A stretch of DNA of 24,871 nt from the NCBI GenBank assembly GCA_031289815.1, contig JAITOS010000079.1:1-24871 (forward strand), written 5' to 3'. Shown here piece after piece: positions 21,490 through 24,871 of the stretch. The DNA comes from Peptococcaceae bacterium (GTDB taxonomy: Bacteria > Bacillota > Desulfitobacteriia > Desulfitobacteriales > Desulfitobacteriaceae). The notes below the pieces were generated by a model. It made no database searches and was not told where the DNA came from. It was given only the letters and a program-made list of their open reading frames with translations. The translations under genes and the position numbers were made by a program. Position 1 is the stretch's first letter, and each line of letters begins with the position of its first letter.

Positions 21490-21888
21490 TTACCAAATAT
21501 AGCAGATTACTTCTCCGCCCAAACCCAATTGACGGGCTTGTTTATCGGACATAATCCCCTTTGACGTAGATATGACCGCCACGCCTAACCCTCCCAATAC
21601 CTTGGGAATTTCGTCGCGCTTGGCGTAAACGCGTAAACCGGGACGGCTGATTCTTTTCAGCCCGGTGATGACCCGTTCACGGTTCGGACCATATTTCAAA
21701 TACATGCGGATAATCCCTTGTTTATTGTCCGTCACATATTCTACATCTTTGATATACCCTTCATTTTTTAATAATTCTGCAAGATCTTTTTTCACTCTGG
21801 AAGCCGGCGCCTCAACTTTATCATGATATACCATGCCGGCGTTTCGTATGCGAGTTAAGAAGTCTGCGATCGGATCAGACATTGACAC
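21490..21888 (-). CDS. rpsH: 30S ribosomal protein S8
   Basis: A 132-residue S8, a primary 16S rRNA binder. It has the SDPIADFLTRIRNAG opening, KQGIIRMYLKYG, and the STSKGIMSDKQAR and GGEVICYIW ending. An open frame runs far upstream through rpsN in another phase. The GTG at 21888, 9 nt after GGGGG, gives the usual 132-residue length (MSMSDPIA). An ATG two codons further is the alternative and would give 130 residues. Confidence 0.96.
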   Translation of the reverse strand: MSMSDPIADFLTRIRNAGMVYHDKVEAPASRVKKDLAELLKNEGYIKDVEYVTDNKQGIIRMYLKYGPNRERVITGLKRISRPGLRVYAKRDEIPKVLGGLGVAVISTSKGIMSDKQARQLGLGGEVICYIW

Positions 21889-21916
21889 TTGGGTTTTCCC
21901 CCTTTCCTTATCTGAT

Positions 21917-22102
21917 TTACCAACTAGCCTTTGTGACGCCGGGCAATTCACCTTTATAGGCAAGTTCCCGGAAACAAATCCGGCACAGGCCGAATTTCCG
22001 CATATAGGCGTGGGGGCGGCCACACAATTTACAACGATTATGCGAACGCACAGCATATTTTTGCGGACGCGATTGTTTAACGACCATTGATTTTTTTGCC
22101 AC
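21917..22102 (-). CDS. rpsN: 30S ribosomal protein S14, zinc-binding type Z
   Basis: A 61-residue S14 of the short zinc type, with Cys24, Cys27, Cys40 and Cys43 and the RPHAYMRKFGLCRICFRE core. The short type is the usual form in Bacillota operons. The start is GTG at 22102, 9 nt after GGAGG. It lies between rplE (18-nt gap) and rpsH. Confidence 0.98.
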   Translation of the reverse strand: MAKKSMVVKQSRPQKYAVRSHNRCKLCGRPHAYMRKFGLCRICFRELAYKGELPGVTKASW

Positions 22103-22120
22103 GGATTGGAACCTCCTTTT

Positions 22121-22663
22121 TTAATCGCGGAACGGCATTCCGAGCAAGTCGAGAAGTTCGCGCGCTTCTTCATCACTTTTGGCCGAGGTGACAAAAACGA
22201 CGTTCATGCCGCGAAGCTTATCAATCTTGTCGTATTCGATTTCCGGAAAGATCAACTGTTCTTTCAGTCCCAGCGTATAATTACCGCGCCCGTCAAAGGC
22301 CTGAGCGGAAACCCCGCGAAAATCACGGACGCGAGGCAGCGCAATGTTCAAAAGGCGATCCACAAACTCATACATGCGTTTCCCGCGTAAAGTGACCTTG
22401 GCGCCAATCGGCATACCGGCCCGGAGTTTGAAAGCCGCGATGGATTTCTTCGCTCTGGTAACGACCGGCCGCTGCCCGGTGATCTTCATTAAATCATCCA
22501 CCGTCGCGTCAATCGCCTTCGAATTCGTGATTCCTTCGCCCACGCCGACATTGAGAACAACTTTTTCCAGCCGGGGTATTTGCATCACATTTGTATAGTT
22601 AAACTTCTGCTGAAGCGCAGGAGCAACGTCTTTAGCAAATCTTTCTTTAAGCTGTACAGACAA
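22121..22663 (-). CDS. rplE: 50S ribosomal protein L5
   Basis: A 180-residue L5, which binds 5S rRNA and contacts P-site tRNA and S13. It has IPRLEKVVLNVGVGE, GQRPVVTRAKKSIAAFKLRAGMPIG and the GRGNYTLGLKEQLIFPEI segment. The start is TTG at 22663, 8 nt after GGAGG. No better in-frame start is visible. Confidence 0.98.
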   Translation of the reverse strand: MSVQLKERFAKDVAPALQQKFNYTNVMQIPRLEKVVLNVGVGEGITNSKAIDATVDDLMKITGQRPVVTRAKKSIAAFKLRAGMPIGAKVTLRGKRMYEFVDRLLNIALPRVRDFRGVSAQAFDGRGNYTLGLKEQLIFPEIEYDKIDKLRGMNVVFVTSAKSDEEARELLDLLGMPFRD

Positions 22664-22684
22664 AAATGATTCCTCCCTTCTTGC

Positions 22685-23032
22685 TTACTTGATATCCGGC
22701 AGATTCACTCCGCATTTTTTACATACGCGCACTTTGCCGGCGTCCGTCACTTTCACGCTTTTTCGAGTCACAGATTTGCACTCGGGGCAATAGAGCATCA
22801 CATTGGAACTGGCAATCGGCGCTTCCTTCTCGACAATACCGCCTTGCGGCATGGCCTGCGAAGGTTTGGTATGTTTCTTGATGACATTGACTTTTTCGAC
22901 GACGACACGGCTTTTTTTGAGATTGACCTCCAGGATCTTGCCTCTCTTCCCAGCGTCCTTCCCCGTGATCACCATGACCACATCGCCTTTTCTAACATGG
23001 ATCTTATTTCTGACAGGCTTGGTAACCGCCAC
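22685..23032 (-). CDS. rplX: 50S ribosomal protein L24
   Basis: A 115-residue L24, an assembly initiator of the 50S subunit. The KOW motif is in the first half (HVRKGDVVMVITGKDAGKRGKI), and a CxxC pair (CPEC and CKKC) lies in the C-terminal part, as in other Bacillota. A GTG at 23047 overlaps the GGAGGTG site; the GTG at 23032 lies 6 nt after it and gives MAVTKPVRNKIHVRKGD, so I chose 23032. The upstream choice would add five residues. Confidence 0.95.
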   Translation of the reverse strand: MAVTKPVRNKIHVRKGDVVMVITGKDAGKRGKILEVNLKKSRVVVEKVNVIKKHTKPSQAMPQGGIVEKEAPIASSNVMLYCPECKSVTRKSVKVTDAGKVRVCKKCGVNLPDIK

Positions 23033-23059
23033 TTTCTTCACCTCCACCTCATCGTGGTA

Positions 23060-23428
23060 TTAAATAACTTCCGGAGCGAGTGAAACAATCTTCATGAAGT
23101 CTTTTTCGCGCAATTCCCGTGCTACCGGCCCAAAGATACGGGTTCCCCGCGGGCTTTTATCATCTCTGATGATGACGGCGGCATTTTCGCTGAAACGGAT
23201 GTACGAGCCATCCGCGCGTTTGATTTCTTTTTTCGTGCGGACTACAACCGCTTTCACGACCTCTCCCTTTTTGACAACGCCACCGGGCGTTGCCTCTTTG
23301 ACTGAGGCCACAATCACATCTCCGATTGAAGCATAACGGCGTAATGATCCACCCAAAACGCGAATACACATCAATCTCTTCGCTCCTGAGTTATCCCCCA
23401 CTTTAAGTCTTGTCTGTACCTGGATCAT
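23060..23428 (-). CDS. rplN: 50S ribosomal protein L14
   Basis: A 122-residue L14 at the subunit interface. It starts MIQVQTRLKVGDNSGAK and has the conserved CIRVLGGS, PRGTRIFGPVARELRE and MKIVSLAPEVI segments. ATG at 23428 is preceded by GGAAGGGAGTCTGCTGAG. It lies between rpsQ and rplX. Confidence 0.98.
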   Translation of the reverse strand: MIQVQTRLKVGDNSGAKRLMCIRVLGGSLRRYASIGDVIVASVKEATPGGVVKKGEVVKAVVVRTKKEIKRADGSYIRFSENAAVIIRDDKSPRGTRIFGPVARELREKDFMKIVSLAPEVI

Positions 23429-23461
23429 CTCAGCAGACTCCCTTCCACATTGACTTGTTTT

Positions 23462-23722
23462 TTAGAGAACTACGGCTTTTTTCGTGATCTCCGTGACGCG
23501 CCATCGCTTGTCCTTGCTCAGAGGACGTGTTTCCATGATCACAACCGTATCGCCCGTGCGGGCTTCATTGTTTTCATCATGCGCTTTATATTTCTTCGTC
23601 CTGGTGATCGTGCGCTTATACATTGGATGCCGCGATTTTATTTCCACCGCCACCACGACGGTTTTTTCCATCTTATCACTGACGACTCTGCCCGTCCTGA
23701 TTTTGCGTTGCGCTCTCTCCAT
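23462..23722 (-). CDS. rpsQ: 30S ribosomal protein S17
   Basis: An 86-residue S17, an OB-fold early-assembly protein. It has RKIRTGRVVSDKMEKTVVVAVE, HPMYKRTITRTKKYKAHDE, and GDTVVIMETRPLSKDKRWRV. ATG at 23722 follows GAAGGGAGG. It sits between rpmC and rplN. Confidence 0.98.
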   Translation of the reverse strand: MERAQRKIRTGRVVSDKMEKTVVVAVEIKSRHPMYKRTITRTKKYKAHDENNEARTGDTVVIMETRPLSKDKRWRVTEITKKAVVL

Positions 23723-23745
23723 TTCCGAAAGCCTCCCTTCTCAAA

Positions 23746-23949
23746 TTATGCGCGTTCAATATTCAGTTCGCGTTCACGCAGAACGGTCTTGCCTCTGGCA
23801 ATTCCTTTTCTAACTTCGTTGATGCGCATAACATTTTCAAGCTGACCTGTCGCCAATTGGAAACGCAAATTAAACAATTCCGTTTTTAAGGTGTCGATCT
23901 GCTTCAACACTTCTTCATCAGTCATATCACGGAGTTCATTCGTTTTCAT
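23746..23949 (-). CDS. rpmC: 50S ribosomal protein L29
   Basis: A 67-residue two-helix L29 at the peptide exit, a contact site for signal recognition particle and trigger factor. It has LRFQLATGQLENVMRINEVRKGIAR. The frame opens 12 codons earlier, but ATG at 23949 gives the family start MKTNELRDMTDEE and has AAGGAGGTGAC upstream. It overlaps the rplP end by 14 nt, implying translational coupling. Confidence 0.97.
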   Translation of the reverse strand: MKTNELRDMTDEEVLKQIDTLKTELFNLRFQLATGQLENVMRINEVRKGIARGKTVLRERELNIERA

Positions 23950-24376
23950 TTGCGTCACCTCCTTCAAGTTCTGCGCGCGTCGCAAATTTACATTTAATTG
24001 AAAGTTTATGCCCAGCTAAACGTAACGCCTCCCGGGCAATCTCTTCCGTAACACCGGCCAATTCAAACATTACCCGGCCGGGTTTAACCACCGCAACCCA
24101 ATATTCCGGCGCGCCTTTGCCGCTTCCCATACGAGTTTCCGCCGGTTTAGCGGTAACCGGTTTGTCCGGAAATATTTTAATCCAGACCTGACCGCCACGC
24201 CGGATATAACGCGTCATGGCGACACGCGCCGCTTCGATCTGCCGGTTCGTGATCCAGCCGGGTTCCAGAGCGACTAAGCCATATTCCCCATAGGTCACTT
24301 TATTCCCGCGGCTGGCAACGCCGCGCATTTTCCCACGATGTTGTTTACGATGTTTTACTCTGCTAGGAACTAGCAT
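23936..24376 (-). CDS. rplP: 50S ribosomal protein L16
   Basis: A 146-residue L16, which binds 23S rRNA near the A-site tRNA. It has MLVPSRVKHRKQHRGKMRG, ARVAMTRYIRRGGQVWIKIFPDKPVTAKPAETRMGSGKG, and the AGVTEEIAREALRLAGHKL ending. ATG at 24376 directly abuts the rpsC stop (TAGATG), so its ribosome-binding site lies within rpsC. Confidence 0.98.
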   Translation of the reverse strand: MLVPSRVKHRKQHRGKMRGVASRGNKVTYGEYGLVALEPGWITNRQIEAARVAMTRYIRRGGQVWIKIFPDKPVTAKPAETRMGSGKGAPEYWVAVVKPGRVMFELAGVTEEIAREALRLAGHKLSIKCKFATRAELEGGDANENE

Positions 24377-24871
24377 CTATTTTCCTCCTTCCACCTGCAC
24401 TTGCTTCTTGGCGGGAAGAATTTCTCCTTTATAAATCCAAACTTTGACGCCGATCTTGCCATAGGTCGTGTTGGCTTCCGCGAAGCCGTAATCAATATCC
24501 GCTCTCAGGGTATGCAACGGCACTTTTCCTTCATTGTACCATTCCGTCCGGGCGATTTCCGCTCCGGCCAGCCGACCGCTACAGGATATTTTAATTCCCT
24601 GAGCCCCTATGCGCATCGTCCGTCCCACCGTTTGTTTCATCGCCCGACGAAAAGAGGTGCGTTTTTCCAGCTGCTGGGCAACGTTCTCCGCGACCAATTG
24701 CGCGTCCATTTCCGGTTTTTTGATTTCGACAATATTGACCGCCACTTGTTTTCCCGTCATTGATTCCAAGGCTTTGCGCAGATTTTCCACTTCCGCGCCG
24801 CCCCGGCCAATCACGAGTCCGGGCTTAGCGGCGTGAACAGATACCTTTACCCGGTTAGCCGCCCGTTCAAT
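24377..24871 (-). CDS. rpsC: 30S ribosomal protein S3, C-terminal part (5'-truncated by the window edge)
   Basis: S3, which helps form the mRNA entry tunnel. The visible frame is open to the right edge. It runs from the KH domain (IERAANRVKVSVHAAKPG, then LVIGRGGAEVENL) through the S3 C-terminal domain (RTEWYNEGKVPLHTLRADIDY and KVWIYKGEILP). About the first 55-60 residues, including the start codon, are missing. The GTG at 24814 is an internal Val of the KH GxxG region, not a start. Confidence 0.97.
   Translation of the reverse strand: MERAANRVKVSVHAAKPGLVIGRGGAEVENLRKALESMTGKQVAVNIVEIKKPEMDAQLVAENVAQQLEKRTSFRRAMKQTVGRTMRIGAQGIKISCSGRLAGAEIARTEWYNEGKVPLHTLRADIDYGFAEANTTYGKIGVKVWIYKGEILPAKKQVQVEGGK

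Noticed and set aside
21490..22194. A 234-codon frame that would give an N-terminally extended S8
   Set aside because: Its first 100 codons overlap the well-supported rpsN in another phase. The conserved S8 start lies at 21888.
1..24871. tRNA or rRNA genes
   Set aside because: No segment showed the T-arm GGTTCRA pattern with a matching acceptor stem, or rRNA-like sequence; all long stretches are accounted for by protein genes or the intergenic features listed.

Overview
The window looks like a chromosomal segment of an anaerobic, nitrogen-fixing Bacillota (Firmicutes). The evidence is the S10/spc/alpha ribosomal order continuing into ecfA-ecfT-truA, zinc-type S4, S14, L36 and adenylate kinase, strong AGGAGG Shine-Dalgarno sites, and an iron-only nitrogenase cluster carrying the two PII genes typical of anaerobes. 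A Negativicutes or Clostridia source is my inference. The sequence alone does not settle it.

Layout. (1) 1-405, plus strand: the 3' end of trpA. (2) 409-7700, minus strand: a compact iron-only nitrogenase operon, transcribed anfH - nifI1 - nifI2 - anfD - anfG - anfK - PPOX flavoprotein - beta-repeat protein with a Cys-rich tail - anfO. (3) 7701-8195: a long AT-rich divergent intergenic region holding the presumed anfH promoter and a repeat-bearing, possibly structured leader. (4) 8196-9769, plus strand: an ECF sigma factor and its DUF4179-type membrane anti-sigma factor, overlapping by GTGA. (5) 9770-10093: a bidirectional terminator and a roughly 190-bp fold-back element. (6) 10094-13185, minus strand: truA, ecfT and a single gene encoding two fused ECF ATPases. 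(7) 13304-24871, minus strand: rplQ, rpoA, rpsD, rpsK, rpsM, rpmJ, infA, map, adk, secY, rplO, rpmD, rpsE, rplR, rplF, rpsH, rpsN, rplE, rplX, rplN, rpsQ, rpmC, rplP and the start-truncated rpsC.

How the genes work together. AnfH is the ATP-dependent reductase for the AnfDGK dinitrogenase. Every metal-cluster ligand I can check is present (P-cluster Cys in AnfD and AnfK; Cys257 and His423 of AnfD for the FeFe cofactor). NifI1 and NifI2 should switch the enzyme off post-translationally when 2-oxoglutarate is low. AnfO is the recognised accessory factor. The PPOX protein and the beta-repeat/Cys-tail protein sit between anfK and anfO in the same run, which makes them candidate accessory factors of Fe-only nitrogenase. 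No nifB, nifEN or anfA is present, so cofactor assembly and transcriptional control must be encoded elsewhere.

The most novel material is the beta-repeat/Cys-tail protein, a 10-bp tandem repeat that begins exactly at the anfK stop codon, the anfH leader (hexamer repeats, duplicated orphan Shine-Dalgarno sequences, a possible closed stem), and the fold-back element next to truA. The ribosomal cluster is conventional except for many TTG and GTG starts and a 141-bp gap between rpmJ and rpsM.
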